Of a DNA stretch of 32,445 bases, positions 7,673 to 15,643 are shown one piece after another. The notes beneath the pieces are model-generated. The model was not told the DNA's origin. It saw only the letters and a list, made by a program, of their open reading frames with translations, and did no database searches. This stretch comes from Chitinophagaceae bacterium (lineage in GTDB: Bacteria; Bacteroidota; Bacteroidia; Chitinophagales; Chitinophagaceae), in NCBI GenBank assembly GCA_947375185.1, contig CANCEU010000027.1, forward strand, positions 1 to 32,445, in the 5' to 3' direction. Within the stretch, counting starts at the first letter, position 1. Each line of letters opens with the position of its first letter. The position numbers were made by a program, and so were the translations under genes.

Positions 7673-8122
7673 ATGAAAACTGCTTGCCTTGTCGCTTTAT
7701 TAAGCATTGGAATGAGTCTGTCAGCACAAAAGACAAATAAAAACGTACATATTAATCATACCGCTATTTATGTAATGAATATCCCGGCAGCTGGTAATTT
7801 TTACTCAAAAATTATTGGCTTAGACTCAATTGCTGAGCCCTTTCACGATGGCAAACACATCTGGTATAAAACAGGCGAACATACTATGCTTCATGTAATA
7901 CAAGGTGCAGCTCAAAAAAAAGAGTATTATAAAAATCAGCATACCTGTTTTACTGTTCCCAACTTTGAAGATTTTACAAATAAATTATTGCAATTAAATT
8001 GGGCATTTGAAGATGTTGCAGGTAATAAAAATAAAATTACTACAAGAATTGATGGTGTGCATCAAATTTGGTTACAAGACCCTGATGGATATTGGTTAGA
8101 AATAAACGATGATAATTTTTAA
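7673..8122 (+). CDS. Exported VOC (glyoxalase/dioxygenase fold) protein
   Basis: A 149-residue protein with a signal peptide (M-K-T-A-C-L-V-A-L-L-S-I-G-M-S-L-S-A-Q). The remainder is one VOC domain: H29 in I-N-H-T-A-I-Y-V, F-Y-S-K-I-I-G-L at the first repeat, His74 or His90 in the second, and E143 in D-P-D-G-Y-W-L-E-I. These positions fit the metal ligands of vicinal-oxygen-chelate proteins. Most VOC enzymes are cytosolic, so the signal peptide is unusual; a role on a small metabolite in the periplasm is inferred. It is the first gene of a tight plus-strand run, 30 bases before the esterase. The reaction cannot be assigned. Confidence 0.85.
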   Translation: MKTACLVALLSIGMSLSAQKTNKNVHINHTAIYVMNIPAAGNFYSKIIGLDSIAEPFHDGKHIWYKTGEHTMLHVIQGAAQKKEYYKNQHTCFTVPNFEDFTNKLLQLNWAFEDVAGNKNKITTRIDGVHQIWLQDPDGYWLEINDDNF

Positions 8123-8152
8123 TTTTATTTATTAATTGAAAATATATATCTA

Positions 8153-9031
8153 ATGAAAAAAATATTTTATGCTCTTTTCTTTTTCTTATTAATTTTTGCA
8201 AATGCAAATAGTCAAGGCATAGTAAAAGAAAAACAAATTATTAAAAGCGCAATTCTTAATAAGGAAGTGCACTACACTATTTATTTGCCAAGTGATTATT
8301 ATACAAATGAAAGAAATTATCCTGTCACTTATTTATTACATGGATATGGAGATGCCGATGATGGATGGGTTCAATTTGGAGAAATCAATCGATTAGCCGA
8401 TGCTGCAATAAAAGAAGGCAAAATGCCTCCTATGATTATTGTAACGCCTGATGGATTTAAAAGTTTTTATTTAAACGCTGCGGATGGTTCAATGAGTTAT
8501 GAAGATTTCTTTATCAAAGAATTGATTCCACATATTGAAAGGACCTATCATGTAAAAGCAGAAAAAAAATTTAGAGGGATCGCTGGATTGTCTATGGGCG
8601 GATATGGCAGCCTTTTATACGCGTTAAAATATCCAAACATGTTTGTTGCAGCCGCACCACTTAGTGCTGCAGTATGGACTAATGAAGATTATGAGAACAT
8701 GCAAGAAAGAATGTACAATACTTTTTTTGGAAGTACAATTGGTAAAAATTTGAAAGGGAAAGAACGTTTTACGCCAACATGGAATAGCAATAGCATATTT
8801 AGTATCATAGCACAAAAGAAAACTGATGAATTAACATCGGTTAAATATTGGATTGATTGTGGAGATGATGATTTTTTAACTATTGGGAATGCGCAATTAC
8901 ATATCGATTTAACCAACAAAAAAGTACCTCATGAATTTAGAATGCGTGATGGCGAACACAATTGGACATACTGGAGAACAGGGGTGATAGATGCACTCTC
9001 TTTTATTGGAGACAATTTTAGACAAAAATAA
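8153..9031 (+). CDS. Exported alpha/beta-hydrolase esterase (esterase D / feruloyl-esterase-like)
   Basis: A 292-residue protein with a signal peptide ending near N-S-Q. The alpha/beta-hydrolase landmarks are clear: the oxyanion loop in Y-L-L-H-G-Y-G-D, the nucleophile Ser147 in G-L-S-M-G-G-Y-G-S, an acidic residue in D-C-G-D-D-D-F (239 or 240), and His269 in G-E-H-N-W-T-Y-W. This order matches the putative esterase family (esterase D, acetyl-xylan/feruloyl esterase, tributyrin esterase). It probably hydrolyses ester groups on glycans or small molecules outside the cytoplasm. It lies 30 bases after the VOC gene and 3 bases before the asparaginase gene, so co-transcription is very likely. Confidence 0.92.
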   Translation: MKKIFYALFFFLLIFANANSQGIVKEKQIIKSAILNKEVHYTIYLPSDYYTNERNYPVTYLLHGYGDADDGWVQFGEINRLADAAIKEGKMPPMIIVTPDGFKSFYLNAADGSMSYEDFFIKELIPHIERTYHVKAEKKFRGIAGLSMGGYGSLLYALKYPNMFVAAAPLSAAVWTNEDYENMQERMYNTFFGSTIGKNLKGKERFTPTWNSNSIFSIIAQKKTDELTSVKYWIDCGDDDFLTIGNAQLHIDLTNKKVPHEFRMRDGEHNWTYWRTGVIDALSFIGDNFRQK

Positions 9032-9034
9032 ATT

Positions 9035-9526
9035 ATGGATAAAGGAATTAAAGTTTTTATAACAGGGGGCACATTTGACAAAGAATATAATGAGCTAAAT
9101 GGTAATCTTTACTTTAAAGAAACACATTTGTATGAAATGCTTGATTTAGGCCGAAGCAGATTGGAGTTAACTATCGACACCCTTATGATGAAGGATAGTT
9201 TAGATTTTATCGAAGCAGATCGAAAATGCATTGTAGATGCCTGCATTAACACTTCAGAAAATAAAATCTTAATCACACATGGAACAGATACCATGACTAT
9301 AACTGCTAATTTTATTAAGGAACATTGTACCAATAAAACCATTGTACTAACTGGAGCGATGGTGCCTTATAAATTTGGAAGTAGCGATGGACTTTTTAAT
9401 TTGGGTAGTGCACTTGCTTTTGTGCAAGTTTTAAAGCCAGGTGTATATATTGCGATGAATGGAAAAGTGTTTGAAGCGGGAATGGTTCAAAAAAATAAAG
9501 ACAAAGGAGAATTTGAAGCTATTTAA
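9035..9526 (+). CDS. Single-domain asparaginase-family protein
   Basis: A 163-residue protein matching only the N-terminal, catalytic half of L-asparaginases, which are usually about 320-350 residues. The first active-site loop is T10-G-G-T13-F-D-K, and the second is T81-H-G-T84-D85-T86-M. T-G-A-M-V-P and S-S-D-G-L-F-N-L also match, and K153 in M-V-Q-K aligns with the catalytic Lys of E. coli AsnB-type enzymes, so Thr13, Thr84, Asp85 and Lys153 all appear present. The C-terminal domain, which normally completes the dimeric active site, is absent. It has no signal peptide, so it is cytoplasmic. The start is 3 bases after the esterase stop. Short members like this occur in other bacteria; whether they are asparaginases is uncertain. 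Confidence 0.85.
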   Translation: MDKGIKVFITGGTFDKEYNELNGNLYFKETHLYEMLDLGRSRLELTIDTLMMKDSLDFIEADRKCIVDACINTSENKILITHGTDTMTITANFIKEHCTNKTIVLTGAMVPYKFGSSDGLFNLGSALAFVQVLKPGVYIAMNGKVFEAGMVQKNKDKGEFEAI

Positions 9527-9560
9527 ACAAGAATATATTAATTTTTAAAAAAGATAAATT

Positions 9561-9929
9561 ATGAAATCTACAAAAATTATTTATTGGGTGACAACAAGCA
9601 TTATTTGTGCATTTGCTTTTACTGCTATCGGCATGAATTCAGAGCAAGCAATAAAAGGAACCGAACATGTTTTAATACCAAGATATTTAGGTTTAGAGGT
9701 AAGTATTGGTCAACTCATTGGTGCTGTTTTATTAATTGTACCAGCTATTCCGGCACGATTTAAAGAGTGGGCTTATGTTGGATTTGGAATCATGTATATC
9801 ACTGCAGCAATAGCACATATTGCAGTTGGTGATTCATTTGTTCCATTTTCATTAATGGCCGTAATTTTCTTAGGGCTATTAGTAATATCTTATACTACAT
9901 ACCACAAATTACAAGCAGCAAAAAAATAA
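9561..9929 (+). CDS. DoxX-like small membrane protein
   Basis: A 122-residue protein with four predicted membrane helices, at about residues 7-25, 47-64, 70-88 and 93-113. The R-Y-L-G-L-E-V-x-I-G-Q-L-I-G-A-V-L-L pattern after the first loop and the small size fit the DoxX-like family. Functions of this family in the membrane are largely unknown; some members are linked to thiol or redox homeostasis. It starts 34 bases after the asparaginase gene and ends 6 bases from the convergent serine-hydrolase gene, with no terminator visible between. Confidence 0.85.
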   Translation: MKSTKIIYWVTTSIICAFAFTAIGMNSEQAIKGTEHVLIPRYLGLEVSIGQLIGAVLLIVPAIPARFKEWAYVGFGIMYITAAIAHIAVGDSFVPFSLMAVIFLGLLVISYTTYHKLQAAKK

Positions 9930-9935
9930 GAACAA

Positions 9936-11165
9936 CTACTTACTTGGCAAAGCACTTAACATTAATTTTAAGAATCCATCCATTGATTTGTCATCAATCC
10001 ATTTAACTACTGCAACAATATCATGTTCGGGATCAACATAAATAGCATTGGTCCCGTTACCTAAATGTGCAAATGCAGATGCTGGGGCAGATGGGTACAT
10101 TTTTTGATTGGTATTTAAAAAATAATTCATAAATCCATATCCAGTATTGGCCGAAGTGGGAGTTGTTGATTTTTGAATCCAAGCCTCAGGAATAATTTGT
10201 TTTCCATTCCAGTTACCTTTTCTTAAAGTTAGTAATCCGAATCGAGCCATGTCGTAAGCATTAATAAACATGCCGCCCCCAAAATGACCACCGCCGCTTA
10301 CCGATTGTATCATTTTACCATCTAAAACTATCCATGCATTATGATAACCAGTCCATGTCCAAGTATTGGATGCACCAATTGGATTCATTACTTGCTCTCT
10401 TAAAACTTCGGGTAGAGGTTTTCTCCAAACCGTAGTAGCCGCCAATGCCAAGGCATTCACCCTCGTATCATTATATTTATAGACAGTGCCTGGCTCAAAT
10501 CTTTTTCTTGTCGTCCATTCATCGGATTTATCTGATGGTCTATCAGCCCAATCTGGTTTACCCCATAAAACTCCTTCCCAATCACTCGTTTGTCTTAATA
10601 AATGATCCCAGCTAATTTTTTTATTGTGTACAGTTTCAAAAGGATAAATAAACGAAGATGGTTCAATTGGATTTTGATTTTCTGATGTTCCATTTTTTAC
10701 AACTTGGATGGGTGGCAAATAGGTATATACTTTATCGTCAATGGAATGAATCAATCCTTTTTCTACCGCCAAGCCTACTACTGTAGAAACAAAACTTTTT
10801 GTAACACTATTCACCATTTCAACTGCATTGGGGTCACCCCAAGTAACAATGACATAACCTTTATAAATAATCAAACCTGATGCTGCTCCTCTAGTTGCCA
10901 TTGGACCAATAGGATCTGAAAATGGTTCTTTTCCAAATTGCATTGCTTGCGTTAACAACAAATTTTTTGGATACTTGGTCTCATTGTCAATTGCAAACTG
11001 TACTGCTTGATTTAATTTAACAGTGTCTAATTGAAAGGAAGCGGGCGACTTTGATTCCCACAAACTTTGACTTGGATAATACATTTTAACCTGTGCTTGA
11101 CTTGTGAAACAGGCTAATAACAAAACGAATAATTGTACTCTTCTCATATTCTTAAAAATATTCAA
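9936..11165 (-). CDS. Exported serine hydrolase, beta-lactamase/class C family
   Basis: A 409-residue protein with an N-terminal signal (F-V-L-L-L-A-C-F-T-S-Q-A-Q). The catalytic S120-V-T-K123 matches SxxK, and Y231-N-D sits where the YxN motif is expected. The third motif is H-L-G-N-G-T-N near the C terminus. Such proteins include esterases, D-aminopeptidases and 6-aminohexanoate-dimer hydrolase-like amidases; true beta-lactamase activity is not implied. It starts 5 bases after the M28 peptidase gene, so the pair is an operon. A second in-frame ATG at residue 7 would also give a good signal peptide, so the exact start is uncertain. Confidence 0.9.
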   Translation of the reverse strand: MNIFKNMRRVQLFVLLLACFTSQAQVKMYYPSQSLWESKSPASFQLDTVKLNQAVQFAIDNETKYPKNLLLTQAMQFGKEPFSDPIGPMATRGAASGLIIYKGYVIVTWGDPNAVEMVNSVTKSFVSTVVGLAVEKGLIHSIDDKVYTYLPPIQVVKNGTSENQNPIEPSSFIYPFETVHNKKISWDHLLRQTSDWEGVLWGKPDWADRPSDKSDEWTTRKRFEPGTVYKYNDTRVNALALAATTVWRKPLPEVLREQVMNPIGASNTWTWTGYHNAWIVLDGKMIQSVSGGGHFGGGMFINAYDMARFGLLTLRKGNWNGKQIIPEAWIQKSTTPTSANTGYGFMNYFLNTNQKMYPSAPASAFAHLGNGTNAIYVDPEHDIVAVVKWIDDKSMDGFLKLMLSALPSK

Positions 11166-11170
11166 TGGAT

Positions 11171-12466
11171 TTATTTTAACTGTGTAGTATCAACTCGTGA
11201 AGGCGTGTCTTTGCCTGATATAATGGATTGAGAACTTAATGCAATTGCTTTAATAATCTCATTCATATTATCCATATCTAAAGTTTCAAATTGATCACTT
11301 GGCTTATGATAGTTAGGCTCACTATCCATTTTAGAAGTAGAAATTGTATGTGCTGGAACACCTAGTCTTGCAAGCGTTGCATTGTCAGATCGGTAAAATA
11401 AATTTTGATCTGTATACGGGTCAGCATAAAACTTAAATGCAGTTCCTTCTAAATTTTTTTGTAAAATTGAACCCATATTCGTTTTTTCATACCCTGTGAT
11501 ATAAGCACTATTCTTTCCCCATTTACTTTCTGTACCAATCATTTCTAAATTGAACATTGCTTTTACCGTAATTGGATCAAATTGTTTTGAAAAATATTGA
11601 GCGCCAAATCCGCCAATTTCTTCGGCAGTAAATGCTACAAATATTAATGTGCGCTCATTATTATTTTTTTCTTTAAAATATTTTGAAAGCATTATCATTG
11701 CTGTCGTTCCAGCTGCATCATCATTTGCGCCATTATAAATAGAATCTCCGTTAATAGTTTTTGAACCATTAATACCCAAGTGGTCATAATGTCCCGAGAA
11801 AATCACATATTCATTTGGCAAAGACTTACCAGGTAGCACGCTAACCACATTGGTTAATTTCAATGTTTCAATTTTATGGGTTGCTTGAATAGTATATTTA
11901 ACCGGTGTTTGGTTGGTTAAAATAAATATCACTGTTTTTTGTTGAGCAGTAATACCTGACTTAAATTGAATGAGTCTACTAAAATTATTGGAAAAACTTT
12001 CATCTACTAAAACAATGTAATTTTTATCAGCAGCTATATATTTTCTTGCTGTCAAACCCAAATTATCATCTTTTGAAATTTTGGCAATTTCATATCCACT
12101 TACCTCTGTTATAGCAATCGCTGGCTGACTGGTAAGCACAATCACTTTTTTTGAATCTAAATCTACGCCGTCTAGAGAAGCACTTGCTGAAACAATTTTT
12201 GCATTTAATCTTGTAAAATTTTGTAAATAACTTCCGCTATTATTGAATGTAGCTAAGCCTGTTTGCTTAAATTCATTAGCAATAAAATCGGCTGCTTTAT
12301 CTATTCCAGCTGAATAGGTTTTTCTGCCCTCCATATCATCCGACGAAAGGTATTTTTCAATTCTTTCCGTTTCAGACTTATTAATAATACCGTTTGCTAG
12401 TTGAGCCCTTGTATTGTTAGCAAAAACCAAAAGCACTAACAGTAATAAAATGTTACTTTTTTTCAT
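11171..12466 (-). CDS. Exported M28 family zinc aminopeptidase
   Basis: A 431-residue protein with a signal peptide ending near T-R-A-Q. The M28 metal-binding order is complete: H226 in S-G-H-Y-D-H-L-G, D249 in G-A-N-D-D-A-A-G, E282-E283 in T-A-E-E-I-G (base and ligand), E308 in N-L-E-M-I-G, and H387 in N-Y-H-K-P-S-D. Residues 90-200 form an inserted PA-like region common in this family. The enzyme would release amino-terminal residues from peptides in the periplasm. It is the first gene of a two-gene operon with the serine hydrolase at 9936-11165, and is divergent from the ECF sigma gene across 76 bases. Confidence 0.93.
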   Translation of the reverse strand: MKKSNILLLLVLLVFANNTRAQLANGIINKSETERIEKYLSSDDMEGRKTYSAGIDKAADFIANEFKQTGLATFNNSGSYLQNFTRLNAKIVSASASLDGVDLDSKKVIVLTSQPAIAITEVSGYEIAKISKDDNLGLTARKYIAADKNYIVLVDESFSNNFSRLIQFKSGITAQQKTVIFILTNQTPVKYTIQATHKIETLKLTNVVSVLPGKSLPNEYVIFSGHYDHLGINGSKTINGDSIYNGANDDAAGTTAMIMLSKYFKEKNNNERTLIFVAFTAEEIGGFGAQYFSKQFDPITVKAMFNLEMIGTESKWGKNSAYITGYEKTNMGSILQKNLEGTAFKFYADPYTDQNLFYRSDNATLARLGVPAHTISTSKMDSEPNYHKPSDQFETLDMDNMNEIIKAIALSSQSIISGKDTPSRVDTTQLK

Positions 12467-12542
12467 TATTTGTAATTTGAGGAATGAATATTAAAGATAA
12501 AGCATTAAACCATTCAAGGAAAGTATTGTCTAAATTTACAAT

Positions 12543-13085
12543 ATGCATAATGATCAAGAACTAATAATTCAATTTCAGCAGGGCATCCAAAAAGAGGATG
12601 CTTTTACACAATTATTAAAGCATCATCAGCAAAAAGTGTATTTCCAGATTAAGCGTATGGTGACTGAGCACGCAGATGCGGATGATATCGCTCAGCAGGT
12701 ATGGATAAAAGTATGGTCTAAATTAGATGGATTTAAGATGGAGAGCGAATTTTCAACATGGTTATTTAGGGTAGCCTATAATGAAACGCTCAATTTTTTA
12801 CAACAACAAAAAAAGCGCGCGCTTCAAAGCCAAAGTGAAGAAAGTATGGACTACGAAAACGCAGCTTCGGGTTCGGATAGCCTAAAATCAAGTCAAATTC
12901 AAATTGCATTAGAGCAAGCCATTCAACAACTACCTGAAAAACAAAGATTTGTATTTATGTTGAGGTATTATGAAGAATTGAATTACGAAAAAATTGCAAG
13001 CATAACGGGTACTACTGTTGGCGGAGCAAAGGCTAATTTTCACCAAGCCTTAAAAAAAATGGAGGAAATTTTAAAAAGAGATTAA
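12543..13085 (+). CDS. ECF-type RNA polymerase sigma factor
   Basis: A 180-residue sigma-70 of the extracytoplasmic function group. Region 2 covers about residues 25-90, with D-A-D-D-I-A-Q-Q-V-W-I-K-V-W-S-K-L (core binding, -10 melting) and F-S-T-W-L-F-R-V-A-Y-N. Region 4 covers about 120-178, with L-P-E-K-Q-R-F-V-F-M-L-R-Y-Y-E-E-L-N-Y-E-K-I-A and the recognition helix G-G-A-K-A-N-F-H-Q-A-L. It has no region 1.1 or 3. It is followed 33 bases later by a membrane-anchored partner and then by an exported protein, a layout typical of stress-type ECF modules in Bacteroidota. The signal sensed is unknown. Confidence 0.95.
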   Translation: MHNDQELIIQFQQGIQKEDAFTQLLKHHQQKVYFQIKRMVTEHADADDIAQQVWIKVWSKLDGFKMESEFSTWLFRVAYNETLNFLQQQKKRALQSQSEESMDYENAASGSDSLKSSQIQIALEQAIQQLPEKQRFVFMLRYYEELNYEKIASITGTTVGGAKANFHQALKKMEEILKRD

Positions 13086-13118
13086 ACTTATAATAACATA
13101 ATTAGTCAAATTACAGAG

Positions 13119-13577
13119 ATGCAAAAGAATACAGAAAATATAGAAATTTTAGAAGATAAGGCGCGCGCGGAAAAATTGTTTTCAAAGCAGGAGTTACAAT
13201 CCTATGAAACAAAACAAAACGAAATTCCAAGTGATTATTTTGAGAAGTTCGAGGCAAAAATTTTAAATGATATCGCTTCCTTAAATAAAAAGAATAAAGG
13301 CATTTTTACAATTCCGAAATGGGGTCAATTGGCCATTGCAGCTAGTTTTTTCACCATCATCGCATCTACTTATATATTGATTCAGTCAAATAATCATAAA
13401 AGCGATGTAGCAATTAATATTAGCATTCAAGAGATTGCCACTGCTGAGATTGATGCATATGTATCTGAAAATGAAGCCTTGGCTGAAATTGATTGGCAAG
13501 CAGAAATTAATAAAGAGGGTAAAAATTTAGAAAATCTAAACGCACATTTAATAAAAGACAGCAACAATACTCAATAA
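13119..13577 (+). CDS. Probable anti-sigma factor, single-pass membrane protein
   Basis: A 152-residue protein with a charged, helical cytoplasmic N terminus (about 1-65), one membrane helix at about 69-89 (L-A-I-A-A-S-F-F-T-I-I-A-S-T-Y-I-L-I), and an acidic periplasmic tail. There is no recognisable zinc-finger anti-sigma motif (HxxxCxxC). The call rests on position just after the ECF sigma gene, the same strand, and the topology. The N-terminal E-L-Q-S-Y-E segment could hold the sigma-binding helix. Sequence alone would leave it hypothetical. Confidence 0.65.
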   Translation: MQKNTENIEILEDKARAEKLFSKQELQSYETKQNEIPSDYFEKFEAKILNDIASLNKKNKGIFTIPKWGQLAIAASFFTIIASTYILIQSNNHKSDVAINISIQEIATAEIDAYVSENEALAEIDWQAEINKEGKNLENLNAHLIKDSNNTQ

Positions 13578-13592
13578 ATTAAAATACAGATT

Positions 13593-14045
13593 ATGAAAAA
13601 CATCATTTTAGGATTAGCCATGATGGCTATATCAACATCAACATTCGCACAACAACCCCCTCCTCCTCCAAGACCACCAATGGATCAAGGACCAAGAGGT
13701 GGAAGATTTGGACGCAGAGGGGATATGGGGCCCAACAAAGAAAAAATTGAAATGTTTAAAGTTGATTTCTTTACCAAAAAACTTTCTTTGACAACTGCTG
13801 AAGCTGAATTATTTTGGCCTGTTTACGAAGCCCACCGAAAAACTGCCAAAGAAATTATGGATAATAAATCAAACGATGAAATTCAAGTTCAAGAAGCAAT
13901 GCTTGCAGCTAGAAAAAAATTTAAAGCAGATTTGAAGCCAGTATTGAAAACAGATGAGCGTGTAAATGATGCTTTAAGAATAGATCGTGAATTTTTACAA
14001 GAAATTAGACAAGAAATGATGCGCAGAAAAGGTTTTCCAGCATAA
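13593..14045 (+). CDS. Exported Pro/Gly/Arg-rich helical protein of the ECF module
   Basis: A 150-residue protein with a signal peptide (M-K-N-I-I-L-G-L-A-M-M-A, cleavage after T-F-A). The mature N terminus is low in complexity: a P5-R-P-P run at 22-29, then a Gly/Arg-rich stretch to about 47. The rest is charged and helical, with F-F-T-K-K-L-S-L-T-T-A-E-A-E-L-F-W-P-V-Y and K-A-D-L-K-P-V-L, resembling Spy/CpxP-type periplasmic chaperones or sensors. It starts 15 bases after the probable anti-sigma gene and is closed by a terminator. It may feed back on the anti-sigma factor; this is inferred from context only. Confidence 0.78.
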   Translation: MKNIILGLAMMAISTSTFAQQPPPPPRPPMDQGPRGGRFGRRGDMGPNKEKIEMFKVDFFTKKLSLTTAEAELFWPVYEAHRKTAKEIMDNKSNDEIQVQEAMLAARKKFKADLKPVLKTDERVNDALRIDREFLQEIRQEMMRRKGFPA

Positions 14046-14065
14046 TTGAAAATTTGATTTTTGTT

Positions 14066-14096
14066 ACGCCTCCAATAAAATGGAGGCGTTTTTTTT
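14066..14096 (+). terminator. Rho-independent terminator of the ECF module
   Basis: Arms 14066-14074 and 14081-14089 (ACGCCTCCA/TGGAGGCGT) with a 6-base loop are followed by an uninterrupted T run to 14096. It lies 20 bases after the last gene of the sigma module and isolates it from the M20 peptidase gene. Confidence 0.93.
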
Positions 14097-14121
14097 GTAT
14101 ATTACAGTACAATAAATTTAA

Positions 14122-15594
14122 ATGAAAAAAAATTTACAATTAGTAGCACTTGCATTGGTAACAATTTTTGTAATTGTATTAGTTAAAACAATTACTAACA
14201 AGCCTCTTTCTAATCAAAAAGAAGTAAAATTAGAAGTCCTGCCTCAAAATGCTATTGCGCATATGAGTTCGGCAATACAATTGCGTACAGAAACACCTAA
14301 TGATGAATACCAGTTTGATACATTAACTTTTATGAAATATAGAAAGTTCATAGAAACTGCTTATCCACTTGTTCATAAAAATTTACCAAGAACAATCATT
14401 GACAGCTTTAATTATATATATGAGTGGAAAGGAACAGATACAAGTATACTTCCAATGGTATTAATGGCGCACTATGATGTTGTACCGGTAGAGGAATCTG
14501 CAATTAAATTATGGCATGCTAAACCCTACGGTGGGGAAGTAAAAGAAAATTATATTTGGGGTAGAGGTGTTTTAGATGATAAGTCAAGTATGATTAGTAT
14601 TTTAGAAGCTGCTGAAGCTCAATTAGCAAAAGGCTTTCAACCCAAACAAACAATATTGCTATGTTTTGGCGCCGACGAGGAATCAAGTGGTAAGGGAGCT
14701 ACCGCGATGGTTAAATATTTTAAATCTCGTAATCAAAAATTTGATTTAGTAGTAGATGAAGGTGGTGAAATATCAACTGAAGACAATAAATCAATCAAAG
14801 CGCCCATTGCATCTATTGGCGTTGGTGAAAAAGGATATGTAACGCTTGTTTTAACAGCACAAAAAGCAGGGGGCCACTCTTCAATTCCAGCAAGTAAAAC
14901 AGCAATAGATATGTTAAGTAATGCAATTGCTAAAGTGAGTCAAAACCCAATGCCTACTCAATTAACTCCTCCTATTGAAGCTTACCTAAAAAGCATTAGC
15001 GCATACAATGAAAGTTTTATGGAAAAAATGGCATTATCAAACTTATGGTTATTTAAAAGCAGTGTGGTCAATAAAATGTCGGAGCAACCAAATAGTAATG
15101 CTTTGATCCGAACTACTTTGGTCCCAACGGTCTTTAATAGCGGTGTTAGAGATAATGTGATCCCAACTTTTGCTACTGCCTATATTAATAGTAGAATATT
15201 ACCTGGTCAAAGTAGTAAGGATGTATATGATTATGTTCAAAAGGTGATCAACGACACTAACATTAAATTAACTTATTACAAAAACTACATGACTGAACCT
15301 TCTCCAACAACAGATGTGAATAGTAAATATTACAAAAGAGTAGAAAAAGCAGTTCGTGCTGTTGTAAAAGATGTAGTAGTTGCTCCAATGTTAATGGTTG
15401 GTGCTACTGATTCCAGAAATTATAGAGAAGTTAGTGATGGTGTTGTAAATTTTTCTCCTTTAACGGATGCAAAAGGATATCATGGAATTGATGAAAGAAT
15501 GCAAATTTCAGACTTCCAAAAATGCATTAATTTTTATACCTTCTTAATAAAAGGGGAAGATGTTGATGCAAAGGCTTCGGTTGATTTGAAATAA
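14122..15594 (+). CDS. Membrane-anchored M20 family peptidase, carboxypeptidase S/PM20D1-like
   Basis: A 490-residue protein with an uncleaved-looking N-terminal helix at about 8-24, so it is probably anchored in the inner membrane with the catalytic part outside. The M20 di-metal motifs are complete: H117-Y-D119 in L-M-A-H-Y-D-V-V-P-V, D152 in G-R-G-V-L-D-D-K, E186-E187 in G-A-D-E-E-S-S-G, D212 in V-D-E-G-G-E, and a distal His in K-G-Y-H-G-I-D-E. P-Y-G-G-E-V and W-G-R-G-V-L-D-D-K resemble yeast carboxypeptidase S and mammalian PM20D1, which hydrolyse C-terminal peptide bonds or N-acyl amino acids. It is followed 49 bases later by an amidohydrolase, probably in one operon. Substrate inferred only. 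Confidence 0.9.
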   Translation: MKKNLQLVALALVTIFVIVLVKTITNKPLSNQKEVKLEVLPQNAIAHMSSAIQLRTETPNDEYQFDTLTFMKYRKFIETAYPLVHKNLPRTIIDSFNYIYEWKGTDTSILPMVLMAHYDVVPVEESAIKLWHAKPYGGEVKENYIWGRGVLDDKSSMISILEAAEAQLAKGFQPKQTILLCFGADEESSGKGATAMVKYFKSRNQKFDLVVDEGGEISTEDNKSIKAPIASIGVGEKGYVTLVLTAQKAGGHSSIPASKTAIDMLSNAIAKVSQNPMPTQLTPPIEAYLKSISAYNESFMEKMALSNLWLFKSSVVNKMSEQPNSNALIRTTLVPTVFNSGVRDNVIPTFATAYINSRILPGQSSKDVYDYVQKVINDTNIKLTYYKNYMTEPSPTTDVNSKYYKRVEKAVRAVVKDVVVAPMLMVGATDSRNYREVSDGVVNFSPLTDAKGYHGIDERMQISDFQKCINFYTFLIKGEDVDAKASVDLK

Positions 15595-15643
15595 CCTAAA
15601 AAATGTTTTTAAATAATTGTATTAAAAAACTTAAAAATTGCAG

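Noticed and set aside
8624..9342. Three minus-strand open frames of 60-77 codons opposite the esterase and asparaginase genes
   Set aside because: They are antisense to genes with clear catalytic motifs and have no recognisable domains.
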